The notes: generated from the sequence alone by a model not told the origin. Counted from the stretch's first letter, positions 8,174 to 15,486 are shown. The stretch: DNA of 64,000 nt from Hyphomicrobiales bacterium (GCA_900465915.1 UBKJ01000005.1:186001-250000); one strand, 5' to 3'. A program made the numbers and translations.

Positions 8174-8503
8174 ATGGACGGCTTCGAACAGGCGTTCCTG
8201 CTCCGCATATTCATCGGCGAAAACGACCGCTTCGACGGCGGGCCGCTTTACGAGGCCATCGTGCTCAAGGCGCGCGCCGCGCATCTGAAGGGCGCGACGG
8301 TGCTGCGCGGGCAGGTCGGCTATGGACGGTCGGCCGTCAGGCATTCCGGCGCCGGTTTCTGGTCGGTGCAGGATTATCCGCTGATCATCGAGATCGTCGA
8401 CACGCGGGAAAAGCTCGAAGCCTTCATAGCCCTCTTGAAGCCGATGACGGAAAACTGCCTGATGACGCTGGAGAAAGTGCGCGTTTTCCAGAAAGCGTCG
8501 TGA
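8174..8503 (+). CDS. DUF190 family protein (first copy)
   Basis: 109 residues. The ATG at 8174 is preceded by TGGAG eight bases upstream; an in-frame TTG two codons earlier is less likely. The start L-L-R-I-F-I-G-E-N-D and the pattern G-A-T-V-L-R-G-x-x-G-Y-G, followed by the strand LIIEIVDTREKLEAF, are typical of DUF190, a small soluble family with a PII-like fold. DUF190 genes often sit beside crcB. It is the first gene of a four-gene cluster (DUF190, crcB, crcB, DUF190). Its biochemical role is not established. Confidence 0.85.
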   Translation: MDGFEQAFLLRIFIGENDRFDGGPLYEAIVLKARAAHLKGATVLRGQVGYGRSAVRHSGAGFWSVQDYPLIIEIVDTREKLEAFIALLKPMTENCLMTLEKVRVFQKAS

Positions 8504-8552
8504 GGCGTCCCATCCCCAGCCATCCGTTCCCCATCAAAGAAACCGAAATCGC

Positions 8553-8954
8553 ATGAGCCTCGAAACGTCCCTTCTGGTCCTCGTCGGCGGCTTTATCGGC
8601 GGCGTTCTCCGCTTCGCTCTGTCCGGCTTTATCGGGCGGCGGATCGGCGAGACCTTTCCCTGGGGAACCTTCGTGGTCAATGTCAGCGGGGCGCTGGCGA
8701 TCGGCGCCATGGCGGGGCTCGGCGCCTCGCTGGGCGGCGTCTTCTCCACCGACGCGTTTCGCGATTTCGTCATCGTCGGCGTCATCGGCGGCTATACGAC
8801 GGTGTCGTCCTTCTGCCTGCAAAGCCTCAACCTGATGCTCGACGGCGAGCGGCGGCAGGCCTCGTTCAACGCCGTGGCCTCCGCCCTGCTGTGCGCCTTC
8901 GCCGTCGCGGCCGGCTATGGCGGAATATTTTGGCTGGCAGGGCGCTGGGCATGA
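8553..8954 (+). CDS. crcB: CrcB/Fluc fluoride channel subunit 1
   Basis: 133 residues with four membrane helices, the usual CrcB size. Signature residues are [10 protein letters not shown] (Arg20), VNVSG (Asn43) and GGYTTVSSF (79-87), the family's G-G-x-T-T-x-S-S/T motif lining the pore; the usual Phe after T-T is Val84. Fluc channels let fluoride leave the cytoplasm and work as antiparallel dimers. Here a second, different crcB follows with a four-base ATGA overlap, so the two subunits probably form a heterodimer. The partner has the canonical TTFSS version of the motif. Confidence 0.94.
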   Translation: MSLETSLLVLVGGFIGGVLRFALSGFIGRRIGETFPWGTFVVNVSGALAIGAMAGLGASLGGVFSTDAFRDFVIVGVIGGYTTVSSFCLQSLNLMLDGERRQASFNAVASALLCAFAVAAGYGGIFWLAGRWA

Positions 8955-9364
8955 GGAACTGGCGGCGGATCGAGAACATGCGGCTCTATCTGGCGGTGGG
9001 ATGCGGCTCGGCGATCGGGTCGTTCCTGCGCTTCCTCAGCGGCTGGGTGGTCGTCGCCGTGCTGCATCAGAGCCCGCTCTGGGGCACGAGCTTCGTCAAT
9101 GTGGTCGGCTCCTTCGTCATCATGCTCTTCGCCACCGTCACCGGGCCGGAGGGCCGCTGGTTCGTCGGGCCCGTCTGGCGGCAATTCGTCATGGGCGGCC
9201 TCTGCGGCGGCTTCACCACCTTTTCCTCGATGAGCCTTGACGCCTTCCTGCTGCTCCTGCGCGGGAACGTTCCGCTCGCCGCGGTCTATCTCTGCGGGCT
9301 GGTGTTCTTTTCGCTTTCGTCCGCGGCCATTGGGTCCATAATCGGCCAAAGGCTCAATCGATAA
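8951..9364 (+). CDS. crcB: CrcB/Fluc fluoride channel subunit 2
   Basis: 137 residues from the ATG that overlaps the stop of the first crcB; a frame opening at 8891 inside that gene is not the real start. It has a positively charged N-terminus ([11 protein letters not shown]), four hydrophobic helices, SAIGSFLRF (Arg27), FVNVVGS (Asn50) and the full pore motif GGFTTFSSM (86-94). The two copies are clearly divergent, as in species where opposite-facing subunits are encoded separately. Confidence 0.94.
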   Translation: MRNWRRIENMRLYLAVGCGSAIGSFLRFLSGWVVVAVLHQSPLWGTSFVNVVGSFVIMLFATVTGPEGRWFVGPVWRQFVMGGLCGGFTTFSSMSLDAFLLLLRGNVPLAAVYLCGLVFFSLSSAAIGSIIGQRLNR

Positions 9365-9378
9365 TCGGGAGAACGATC

Positions 9379-9729
9379 ATGCAACTGCCCCGGGAATGCA
9401 CCTTGCTGCGCATCTTCTTCGGCGAGGAGGACGAGACGGAGGACGGCAAGCTCCTCTACGAGGCCATCGTCGGCAAGGCGCGCGAGATGGGAATGGCGGG
9501 GGCGACGGTGCTGCGCGGGCCGCTCGGCTTCGGCCATTCCAGCGTGCTGCATACGGCGAAAATCCTGCGGCTGTCGCAGGATCTGCCCATCGTGGTCGAG
9601 ATCGTTGACGCCACGGAAAAGATCGACGGGATCATTCCCGAGATCATGAAGATGACCGGCGGCTGTCTCATAACCACGGAAAAGGTTCAGGTCGTCCAAT
9701 ATGGCGGCGAGGGCTTGGCCGGGCGCTAG
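9379..9729 (+). CDS. DUF190 family protein (second copy)
   Basis: 116 residues, start preceded by GGGAG. It shares the family pattern with the first copy (LLRIFFGEEDETEDGKLLYE, GATVLRGPLGFGHSS, VVEIVDATEKI) but is clearly a different sequence, not a recent duplicate. It follows the second crcB after 14 bases. Its last codons overlap by four bases the end of the histidine phosphatase gene on the other strand. Confidence 0.86.
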   Translation: MQLPRECTLLRIFFGEEDETEDGKLLYEAIVGKAREMGMAGATVLRGPLGFGHSSVLHTAKILRLSQDLPIVVEIVDATEKIDGIIPEIMKMTGGCLITTEKVQVVQYGGEGLAGR

Positions 9730-10340
9730 GCCGCCCGCAGATGCAGCGTTTCGTTGACGGAAAGGATGCGGACGCCCCTCTCCGTCACCTCGATCTCCGT
9801 GATGGCGCAGGGCGACTGCTCGAAGCGCCAATAGGCCGAGAAGGGCAAATCCATCAGCGTGAGAAGCAAAGCGCGGTTGGTGCTGTCGTGCCCCACCAAG
9901 ACGACGCATTCGCCGTCATGCAGCCAGAGCACGTCCCGCACCGCTTCCGACGTGCGCGCCACGAAGGCTTGCAGCGAATCCCCGTTGGGCGGGCGGACGA
10001 ATTGCGGCTGCGTCCACCAGCGCTCGTAACGCCTGCGGTCCGTTTCGGCGATTTCCGCATGAGTCTTTCCGGTCCAGGCGCCGTAGTCGAAATCGATCAG
10101 CTCGGGAAGGACGGCCGCCTCGACATGCGTTTCCTCCGCGACGAACGCGCCCGTCGCCACGCAGCGCGACAGCGGGCTGGTGTAGATCGCGGCCGGCTTG
10201 TAGCGGCCGGCGATATGTTGGGCGAGCAGCCGGGCCTGCGCCTTGCCGGTTTCGGTCAGCGGCACGTCCATCCGGCCGCGAAAGCGGGGCGGGTCGATGC
10301 CTTCGACATGGCCATGCCGGGTGAGAACGATCCTCGTCAT
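9726..10340 (-). CDS. Histidine phosphatase (phosphoglycerate-mutase-like)
   Basis: 204 residues starting LTRHGHVEG, the R-H-G motif with catalytic His9, followed by FRGRMDVPLTETGKAQA. A central YTSPLSRCVATG segment, Glu-rich FDYGAWTGKTHAE and a late VVLVGHDSTNRALL supply the remaining active-site arginine, glutamate and second histidine. Members hydrolyse or transfer phosphate; the substrate is not evident. The ATG at 10340 overlaps the stop of the upstream ATPase gene (ATGA), so both are under the fluoride riboswitch at 11249-11292. Phosphoglycerate-mutase-like genes are plausible members of a fluoride regulon because fluoride disturbs phosphate enzymes. Confidence 0.85.
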   Translation of the reverse strand: MTRIVLTRHGHVEGIDPPRFRGRMDVPLTETGKAQARLLAQHIAGRYKPAAIYTSPLSRCVATGAFVAEETHVEAAVLPELIDFDYGAWTGKTHAEIAETDRRRYERWWTQPQFVRPPNGDSLQAFVARTSEAVRDVLWLHDGECVVLVGHDSTNRALLLTLMDLPFSAYWRFEQSPCAITEIEVTERGVRILSVNETLHLRAA

Positions 10341-11197
10341 GATTGGCTTTCTCCTTTGATCGTAGCGGCGACAGGCGGCCGGGCCTTGCAGGCGTATTTT
10401 CGCGGATGCGCGCCGAGATATTTTTGGACCCAGGGATGGTCGCTGCCGGCCAGCGCGCCCGGCGGCGACAGCGCCACGATGGCTCCGTCGACCAGCGCGG
10501 CGACCCGGTCGCACACCGAAAACAGCGTGTCGATATCATGCGTGACGAGCACGGCCGTCATCCGCGTCGTGCGCACGACGGTGGCGATGAGGTCGTCGAT
10601 CTGCTCGGCCATGACGGGGTCCAGCCCGGTGGTCGGCTCGTCCAGCAGCAGGAGATCGGGATCGATGGCGATGGCGCGGGCCAGAGCGGCGCGTTTCCGC
10701 ATGCCGCCGGACAGCGCGTCGGGATATTTTTCGGCCGTATCGATCGGAAGGCCGCAAAGAAGGATTTTGAGCCTGACCAGCTCGCCGATCGTCGGCTCGG
10801 AAATATCGGTGAGCATCCGCAAGGGCACGGCGACATTCTCCGCCACCGTGAGCGACGAGAACAGCGCATCGGCCTGGAAAAGCACGCCGCACCGCCGGCG
10901 GATCGCTGCACGCTCGGCGTCGTGAGCCGCATAAATATCCGCGCCGAACAGCCGGACCGTCCCCGCCGCAGGCGCGAGCAGGCCGGTCAACACCTTGAGC
11001 AGCAGCGACTTGCCCGACCCGGAATTGCCGATGACGCCGATAATTTCGCCGCGCTTCACGGCAAGGGAAAGATTCCTATGAACGGTCTGGCCGCCGATGG
11101 CGGTCGTCATGCCGGTGATATCGACGATGGCGGGCTCGCTATCGATGGAAGACGGCGTAGAACCGCTTTCGCTAAACTCGAAAAGAGGAGTCCTCAT
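10337..11197 (-). CDS. MlaF-like ABC transporter ATP-binding protein without permease
   Basis: 286 residues from ATG 11197, which has GGCAGGAG upstream. A longer open frame to 11413 would read through the riboswitch and is rejected. The ATPase is complete: Walker A GNSGSGKS, Q-loop VLFQADALFSSLTVAENVAVP, signature LSGGMRKRAALARA, Walker B LLLLDEPTTGLDP and switch His in VTHD. This pattern (VLFQ..ALFSSLTVxENV) belongs to the MlaF/Ttg2A group, which normally works with MlaE, D and B in lipid transport. No such partners are nearby. The N-terminal 35 residues are low in similarity to the family core. It is co-transcribed with the histidine phosphatase. Confidence 0.87.
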   Translation of the reverse strand: MRTPLFEFSESGSTPSSIDSEPAIVDITGMTTAIGGQTVHRNLSLAVKRGEIIGVIGNSGSGKSLLLKVLTGLLAPAAGTVRLFGADIYAAHDAERAAIRRRCGVLFQADALFSSLTVAENVAVPLRMLTDISEPTIGELVRLKILLCGLPIDTAEKYPDALSGGMRKRAALARAIAIDPDLLLLDEPTTGLDPVMAEQIDDLIATVVRTTRMTAVLVTHDIDTLFSVCDRVAALVDGAIVALSPPGALAGSDHPWVQKYLGAHPRKYACKARPPVAATIKGESQS

Positions 11198-11248
11198 CCT
11201 GTCTCCTGCCTTGGGATACGCCCAAACGAGCCCTCGAAGGGCATTGGC

Positions 11249-11292
11249 AGGAGTCATCAGCGACAGCGCGGTTGGCGGGAGACTCCATTCCC
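11249..11292 (-). promoter_or_regulatory. Fluoride riboswitch (crcB motif) of the MlaF-like ATPase/phosphatase operon
   Basis: On the minus strand: GGGAATGGAGTCTCCC (stem of five pairs including one G-U, loop TGGAGT), then GCCAACC, short stem GCG-CTGT-CGC, then TGATGACTCCT. The ATG lies 51 bases downstream. The strand CTCCTGCC at the end of the aptamer (minus 11253-11246) is the exact complement of GGCAGGAG, the ribosome-binding site (minus 11210-11203). Pseudoknot formation with fluoride and pairing to the ribosome-binding site are therefore mutually exclusive, which predicts translation that is on when fluoride is bound. Confidence 0.93.
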
Positions 11293-11317
11293 GTGATCGC
11301 CATGCGATCCGGTTGGG

Positions 11318-11346
11318 AAAATATGGCCGTTCGCCGAAAACGTCAA
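11318..11346 (-). promoter_or_regulatory. Promoter for the riboswitch-controlled ATPase operon
   Basis: On the minus strand TTGACG (11346-11341) and TATTTT (11323-11318) are 17 bases apart. The predicted transcript start near 11311 lies about 18 bases before the aptamer. Confidence 0.6.
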
Positions 11347-11354
11347 CGAGAGCA

Positions 11355-11383
11355 TTGACCCGATTCGACAAGCCGCGCATCAT
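11355..11383 (+). promoter_or_regulatory. Promoter for the riboswitch-controlled UspA gene
   Basis: TTGACC (11355-11360) and CATCAT (11378-11383) are spaced by 17 bases, putting the transcript start at about 11390, the first base of the aptamer. It is divergent from, and almost touching, the promoter of the ATPase operon. Confidence 0.5.
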
Positions 11384-11389
11384 GCCAAC

Positions 11390-11436
11390 GGGGATGGAGT
11401 TCCCCCTTCGCAAGCCGGCCGGCTGATGACTCCTAC
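11390..11436 (+). promoter_or_regulatory. Fluoride riboswitch (crcB motif) upstream of UspA-1
   Basis: GGGGATGGAGTTCCCC forms a perfect five-pair stem (GGGGA/TCCCC, loop TGGAGT). Its third pair is G-C where two other copies have C-G, which is a compensatory change. TTCGCAAGCC carries the conserved AA, GCC-GGCC-GGC is the second stem, and TGATGACTCCTACC follows with the pseudoknot strand. The next certain gene, uspA-1, starts about 350 bases downstream, an unusually long leader. Confidence 0.93.
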
Positions 11437-11784
11437 CGTTAGGCGCAACGGTGGAGATATGCCCGGTCCAACGCCCTCATCGCCCGATATCCTGCGTGCA
11501 TCGTCCCGACGAACGAATGGTCGGCGGGGCGCGACGATGACGAAAATCGAAAAACTCGATGTCTTGCATCCCGGCGGTCGGCAGGTCCGAGCCCAACGGT
11601 ATGCGGCGGGTAGACCTCCTTTGCGCATGTCGGTAGGGCGATATGAAGCCGGCGAATTGCCAGCCCGCGACCTTCGTTGTCCGCTTCATATCCCAGTGAT
11701 CCCCGGTCGGGCGCTCGCGGCGCGCTGGTCAGTTTTTCACGCCGGCTATTCCCCAAAAACATCCGATATCCGAAAGGGCTGCGA
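11437..11784 (+). other. Long leader between riboswitch and UspA-1, possible small ORF
   Basis: This 348-base stretch follows the fluoride aptamer. It contains an open frame from ATG 11537 to TGA 11788 (83 residues, starting MTKIEKLDVLHPGG). The frame has only a weak ribosome-binding site (GGCGGGGC) and ends overlapping the UspA start codon. I recognise no family and the composition is not clearly coding. It may be a translated leader coupled to uspA, or simply untranslated RNA holding the switching part of the riboswitch. Confidence 0.35.
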
Positions 11785-12606
11785 ATGATGACGGAGCTGA
11801 AAGACATAGCGGTGATCGTGGACGACGGCGATCCGTTGGCCGACGCGGTGTTGGCGAATATCGCGCTGCGTCTCGCCGACCATTACGGCGCCCGGCTCAC
11901 CGTCTTCGAGCAGGGAAAGGCGTTCGCTCCTTTGAACCGGGAGGACGAGGAAGGCGACTGCGGCTTTGTCGATCTCTGCGGCGTCGGGGAACGCCTTCAT
12001 TCCGATATTCCAGCGATGGCGAAGCTTTTCCGTTGGGCCGAGGAGGACGGAATCTGGTTCGATAAAGCCGACGCCAGGACGCTGCTGGAGCGGCTGCGCT
12101 ATGTCGACCTCGTCATCATGGGACTGCCGGCGGCGCCGGACATGGGGGAAATCATCCTGCGAACCGGCCGGCCCACCTTGATCGTTCCCCGGCGCTTCGC
12201 CGAGCGCCGGGCGGCCGATCGCAGCATGGGGCGCCGCATATTGGTCGCATGGAACAATAGCGCGGCCTGCGCCCGCGCCCTTTATGACGCGATCCCGTTT
12301 CTGCAGCGGGCCGAGGAGGTCGCCTTGCTTCATATCGTCGACGGGAGGAACCGAGCCAATGCCGAGCAGACGATGGCCGCGCTGACCGAACGTCTCGGAC
12401 GGCATGGGATCGAGACGAGGACGGATGTCGCGACGGTCGGGGACCGAAGCGTATCGCGTATCGTTCTCGATCACATCGACGACTTGCGGGCGGACCTGCT
12501 GGTCATGGGCGCGTTCGGCCGCCCATGGCTCGCGGAAAGGCTGACGGGAAGCATCTCGGAAAGCCTGTTCCATAACGTCGCCATCCCCATCTTCACCAGC
12601 AGTTAG
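11785..12606 (+). CDS. Universal stress protein (UspA family) 1, fluoride regulated
   Basis: 273 residues from ATG 11785 (CGAAAGGG upstream; a second ATG follows directly). The N-terminal half is a degenerate Usp-like domain (IAVIVDDGDPLADAV). The C-terminal half is better conserved, with RRILVAWNNSAACARALYDA, LLHIVDG and the end DLLVMGAFGRPWLAERLTGS, where the ATP-binding G-x2-G-x9-G-S/T pattern is only partly kept. It is convergent with a second Usp gene 13 bases away that is also preceded by a fluoride riboswitch. Usp genes are known members of fluoride riboswitch regulons. Confidence 0.82.
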   Translation: MMTELKDIAVIVDDGDPLADAVLANIALRLADHYGARLTVFEQGKAFAPLNREDEEGDCGFVDLCGVGERLHSDIPAMAKLFRWAEEDGIWFDKADARTLLERLRYVDLVIMGLPAAPDMGEIILRTGRPTLIVPRRFAERRAADRSMGRRILVAWNNSAACARALYDAIPFLQRAEEVALLHIVDGRNRANAEQTMAALTERLGRHGIETRTDVATVGDRSVSRIVLDHIDDLRADLLVMGAFGRPWLAERLTGSISESLFHNVAIPIFTSS

Positions 12607-12619
12607 CCGCCGGCCGCGA

Positions 12620-13402
12620 TCAATGCGACATGAACACCGGCATGGAGATGGTGTTCAGCAGGTCATGGGTGACGCCGCCGAAAATATCCTCGAACACCGG
12701 CGAATGGCCATAGGCCCCGCACACGATCAGGTCGGCCTCCTCCTGGTCCAGGCCGGAGAACAGGGCGCTGGTCACGTCCGTGTCGCCCTGGTCCGGCCAG
12801 CCGTCGAGGGCGACGTTCACCCCATGGCGTTCGAGATGAAGCTTAAGTTCCTGGATATAAACGTCATCGTCCCGATAGTGCTGGGAAAATGCGAAGATGA
12901 AGACCTTCTCGGCGGCCTTGAGAATGGGCAGCGAATCATGGACCGTGCGCGTCGCCTCCCGGCTGAAATTATAGGCGACGACGACCCTGTTGCCGATCGG
13001 CTCCTCCTCCTTCCAGCCGGTGGGCAGGACCAGCATGGGAACGCCCGCGGTGAGAAGGATGTCCTTGGGCACGGCCGGGTTGGAGAGATGCGCGCGGTCC
13101 GGGTGCGGCTGGGTGGTGATCACCAGATCGGCGCAATGGGAGAAAAGCTGTTCGGGCCGGCGCGCGTCGGGCGCGGCGGCGTGAAAGGCGAATTTCAACC
13201 CGCCGCTTTCCGCGGCCAGGACGAAATTCTTCTCGATCGCCAGCGCGGCGTCGCGATACGGGCCTTCATAAACGGCCTTGGTGCTTATATCGACCCCGAT
13301 CAGGCGCGCCTCGTGCCTGGCGGCGAGGGCGACGGCCGTGCGCATGCGGGGAACGGAATCTTCGCTGGCGTCGAGATAGACGACGATATCCTTAAATGAC
13401 AT
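12620..13402 (-). CDS. Universal stress protein (UspA family) 2, fluoride regulated
   Basis: 260 residues from ATG 13402 with GGAGG five bases upstream; frames opening further upstream run towards the riboswitch and are not used. Domain one begins FKDIVVYLDASEDS and domain two NRVVVAYNFSREATRTVHDS. It ends with ADLIVCGAYGHSPVFEDIFGGVTHDLL, the G-x-x-G-H-S segment of Usp nucleotide sites. Tandem Usp domains of this size are common in alphaproteobacteria. The fluoride aptamer ends 48 bases upstream. Confidence 0.87.
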   Translation of the reverse strand: MSFKDIVVYLDASEDSVPRMRTAVALAARHEARLIGVDISTKAVYEGPYRDAALAIEKNFVLAAESGGLKFAFHAAAPDARRPEQLFSHCADLVITTQPHPDRAHLSNPAVPKDILLTAGVPMLVLPTGWKEEEPIGNRVVVAYNFSREATRTVHDSLPILKAAEKVFIFAFSQHYRDDDVYIQELKLHLERHGVNVALDGWPDQGDTDVTSALFSGLDQEEADLIVCGAYGHSPVFEDIFGGVTHDLLNTISMPVFMSH

Positions 13403-13450
13403 GAGAGCCTCCATCATAGCACGGCGACCTGCGTCGGCCGTATTTTGAAC

Positions 13451-13495
13451 AGGAGTCATCAGCCGGAACGGCGGTTTAAGGCGAACCCCATCGCC
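13451..13495 (-). promoter_or_regulatory. Fluoride riboswitch (crcB motif) of UspA-2
   Basis: Minus strand: GGCGATGGGGTTCGCC (perfect five-pair stem, loop TGGGGT), TTAAACC with the conserved AA, stem GCCG-TTC-CGGC, then TGATGACTCCT. The loop change to GGGGT lets the pseudoknot keep five contacts, one of them G-U. The start codon is 48 bases downstream and its GGAGG ribosome-binding site can pair with CTCC of the aptamer, suggesting translational control. Confidence 0.92.
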
Positions 13496-13619
13496 TTGGC
13501 GAATTAACGCATAATTTCACGGCGAGTTCCACCTTTGTTTTCGCGGCCACAGCATGCGTGAAGCATAGGCGCAGAACGCCATTGACAAATTCTTCGGCGA
13601 GGCGCTCACTGCCAAGCAT

Positions 13620-13678
13620 GGCAATGGATTCTGCCGGGTCGCAAAGACCGAACCGCTCTTGAAGCTGATGACTCCTAC
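13620..13678 (+). promoter_or_regulatory. Fluoride riboswitch (crcB motif, extra hairpin) of ppa
   Basis: GGCAATGGATTCTGCC forms the first hairpin (one G-U pair, loop TGGATT). Next is an added hairpin GGTC-GCAAA-GACC, then GAACC with the conserved AA, a stem GCT-CTTGA-AGC, and TGATGACTCCTACT. The added hairpin explains why the spacing here is about 12 bases longer than in the other four copies. The pseudoknot has one mismatch because of GGATT. A TTGACA box at 13582-13587 would place transcription start near the aptamer, but no clear -10 is visible. The ppa start lies 215 bases downstream. Confidence 0.88.
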
Positions 13679-13893
13679 TTCGTCGCAGATGCGGGGAGTG
13701 GAGTCGTGCCAGAATTTTCAATCGTCGCCAAACATCTCGAAGTTTTCGGATTCGATCGTTCTTACGACGCTCTGCGCCGTCGACTGTTCCGGCGATGTCG
13801 CCGCGCCTGATCATCTTCCCCGCCAAGTTTCATGTCTGAGCTTCAGCTCCCGACATCTGTCGTTCCATTATCGTTTCAACTGTGGAGGCCAAT

Positions 13894-14427
13894 ATGCGCC
13901 TGGAAGCCATACCCGTCGGAAAGAATCCGCCCGACGACGTCAATGTCGTCATCGAAATCCCGGTCGGCGGCCCGCCGATCAAATACGAGGTGGACAAGAA
14001 GGCCGGCATGTTGGTCGTCGACCGCTTTCTCTACACGCCGATGGTGTATCCGGGCAATTATGGCTTCGTGCCGAACACCCTGGGCGACGACGGCGATCCG
14101 ATCGACGTCATCATCTGCAACGATCGGCCGTTGGCGCCCGGCTGCGTCATCAATGTCCGCCCCATCGGGCTCCTGACCATGGAGGACAATGCGGGGATGG
14201 ACGAAAAAATCCTCGCGGTGCCCTCGCCGCATATCACGCGCAAATTCGAGGACATCCTCGAGTTTCACCAGGTCCCGAAAATCACCCTCCAGAAGATCGC
14301 GCACTTTTTCCAGCACTATAAGGATTTGGAACCTGGCAAATGGTCGAAAGTCGGGGACTGGCGCGACGCCGAAGCCGCGCGTCAGATCATTCTCGAGTCG
14401 GTTACCCGATACCATGCGGCCAAGTGA
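13894..14427 (+). CDS. ppa: Inorganic pyrophosphatase (family I)
   Basis: 177 residues (E. coli Ppa 175-176). The ATG at 13894 has GGAGG five bases upstream; an in-frame GTG at 13882 sits before that site and is rejected. Active-site residues match E. coli with an offset of one: Glu21, Lys30, Glu32, the YPGNYGF segment and the metal-binding loop D66-G-D68-P-I-D71. The enzyme hydrolyses pyrophosphate in the cytosol and is a classic target of fluoride, which replaces the nucleophilic water at the metal site. Placement behind a fluoride riboswitch fits compensation by overproduction. Confidence 0.96.
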   Translation: MRLEAIPVGKNPPDDVNVVIEIPVGGPPIKYEVDKKAGMLVVDRFLYTPMVYPGNYGFVPNTLGDDGDPIDVIICNDRPLAPGCVINVRPIGLLTMEDNAGMDEKILAVPSPHITRKFEDILEFHQVPKITLQKIAHFFQHYKDLEPGKWSKVGDWRDAEAARQIILESVTRYHAAK

Positions 14428-14469
14428 TTTTCCGTCCGCCAGGCCGGTGCAGGGTAGCGGCCAGAGCCG

Positions 14470-15486
14470 TCAGACGACCGACACGCTGGCGGTCGAGGCG
14501 CGCTGGATCAGGCTGACCGGCAGGGTGACCGTCTCGGTCTGGTCCGGCCTGTCCGGGCCCAGCCGTTTCAGAAGCATTTGCGCCGCCGTTCGGCCGAGCG
14601 TCACGCGGTCCTGCCGGATCGTGGTCAGCGCCGGAAAGGCGTAAGGCGCGGAGCCGATGTCGTCGAAGCCGACGACCGAGACGTCCTTCGGTGCGGATAG
14701 TCCCAATTCGCGCAAGCCGGCGATCAGGCCGATGGCGAGCTGGTCGGAACTGCAGACCACCGCGGTCGGCCTCGTCGCCTGGATGAAAAGCCGCGCCGCG
14801 GCGGCGTGGCCGGCCTCCATGGTGAAGTCGTCGCCGGCGATGCGGCCGTCGTCGAGGGTCAGGCCGTGGCGTTGCAGCGCGTCGGCGAAGCCGATGCGGC
14901 GCTCGCGGGTCAATATATTGTCCGCGGGCCCCGACAGGAAGGCGATGTCGCGATGGCCCAGGGCGACCAGATGGTCGACGGCGAGCCCCGTGCCGGCGCG
15001 GTTGTCGCTGCGCACCGTCGGAAACAGCGCCCCTTGCGGCCATTCGCAGGCGAACACCACCCGTCCGGCGACGTCCGCCTCGGACAGCTCGTCGATGAGG
15101 CCGTCGCCGGGCGCGCCGTCGAGGCAGATCAGCCCGTCGACGCGCGCGGCGCGCAGATGCGCCGCCGGCGAGCGCCCGATCTTGAGCGCCGAATGGCTGT
15201 CCGTCACCAGGAGATCGACCCCGGCCTGCAGCAGCGTCTCCTGGATCGACGAGATGATCGTGGAGAAGAACGGATTGCCTAGGTCCGGCAGCAGCATGAG
15301 GACCGAATCCGACCTGCGCCGCCGCAGCGACCGCGCGAAGGAATTGGCGCTGTAGCCGTGCTCCTCCACCAGCGTCATGATCTGGCGGCGCGTCTCCTCG
15401 GCCACGCGGTCGGGATGCGAGAACGTCCGGCTGACCGTCGCCGTCGAAACCCCGGCGAGGCGCGCTATTTCCTTGATCCCAGCCAT
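14470..15486 (-). CDS. LacI-family transcriptional repressor
   Basis: 338 residues. The N-terminal helix-turn-helix reads IKEIARLAGVSTATVSRTFS, then the hinge, then a periplasmic-binding-protein-like sensor (SDSVLMLLPDLGNPFFSTII; VVGFDDIGSAPYAFPALTTI). It is divergent from the sugar isomerase/ABC operon, and two palindromes in the shared region fit LacI operators, so it most likely represses that operon and itself. The effector is probably the transported sugar or its phosphate. Confidence 0.92.
   Translation of the reverse strand: MAGIKEIARLAGVSTATVSRTFSHPDRVAEETRRQIMTLVEEHGYSANSFARSLRRRRSDSVLMLLPDLGNPFFSTIISSIQETLLQAGVDLLVTDSHSALKIGRSPAAHLRAARVDGLICLDGAPGDGLIDELSEADVAGRVVFACEWPQGALFPTVRSDNRAGTGLAVDHLVALGHRDIAFLSGPADNILTRERRIGFADALQRHGLTLDDGRIAGDDFTMEAGHAAAARLFIQATRPTAVVCSSDQLAIGLIAGLRELGLSAPKDVSVVGFDDIGSAPYAFPALTTIRQDRVTLGRTAAQMLLKRLGPDRPDQTETVTLPVSLIQRASTASVSVV

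Noticed and set aside
11198..11413. N-terminal extension of the MlaF-like ATPase up to 11413
   Set aside because: It would translate through the riboswitch and its promoter; the ATG at 11197 has an excellent ribosome-binding site.
7977..13678. Dispersed mobile repeat or MITE made of the five similar blocks
   Set aside because: All five sit in leaders in the sense orientation to the next gene, show compensating base changes and match the fluoride aptamer; there are no target-site duplications or transposase ends.
13659..14321. Alternative plus-strand frame overlapping ppa and its leader
   Set aside because: Arg/Pro-rich shadow frame starting inside the aptamer; ppa in the other frame has full active-site conservation.
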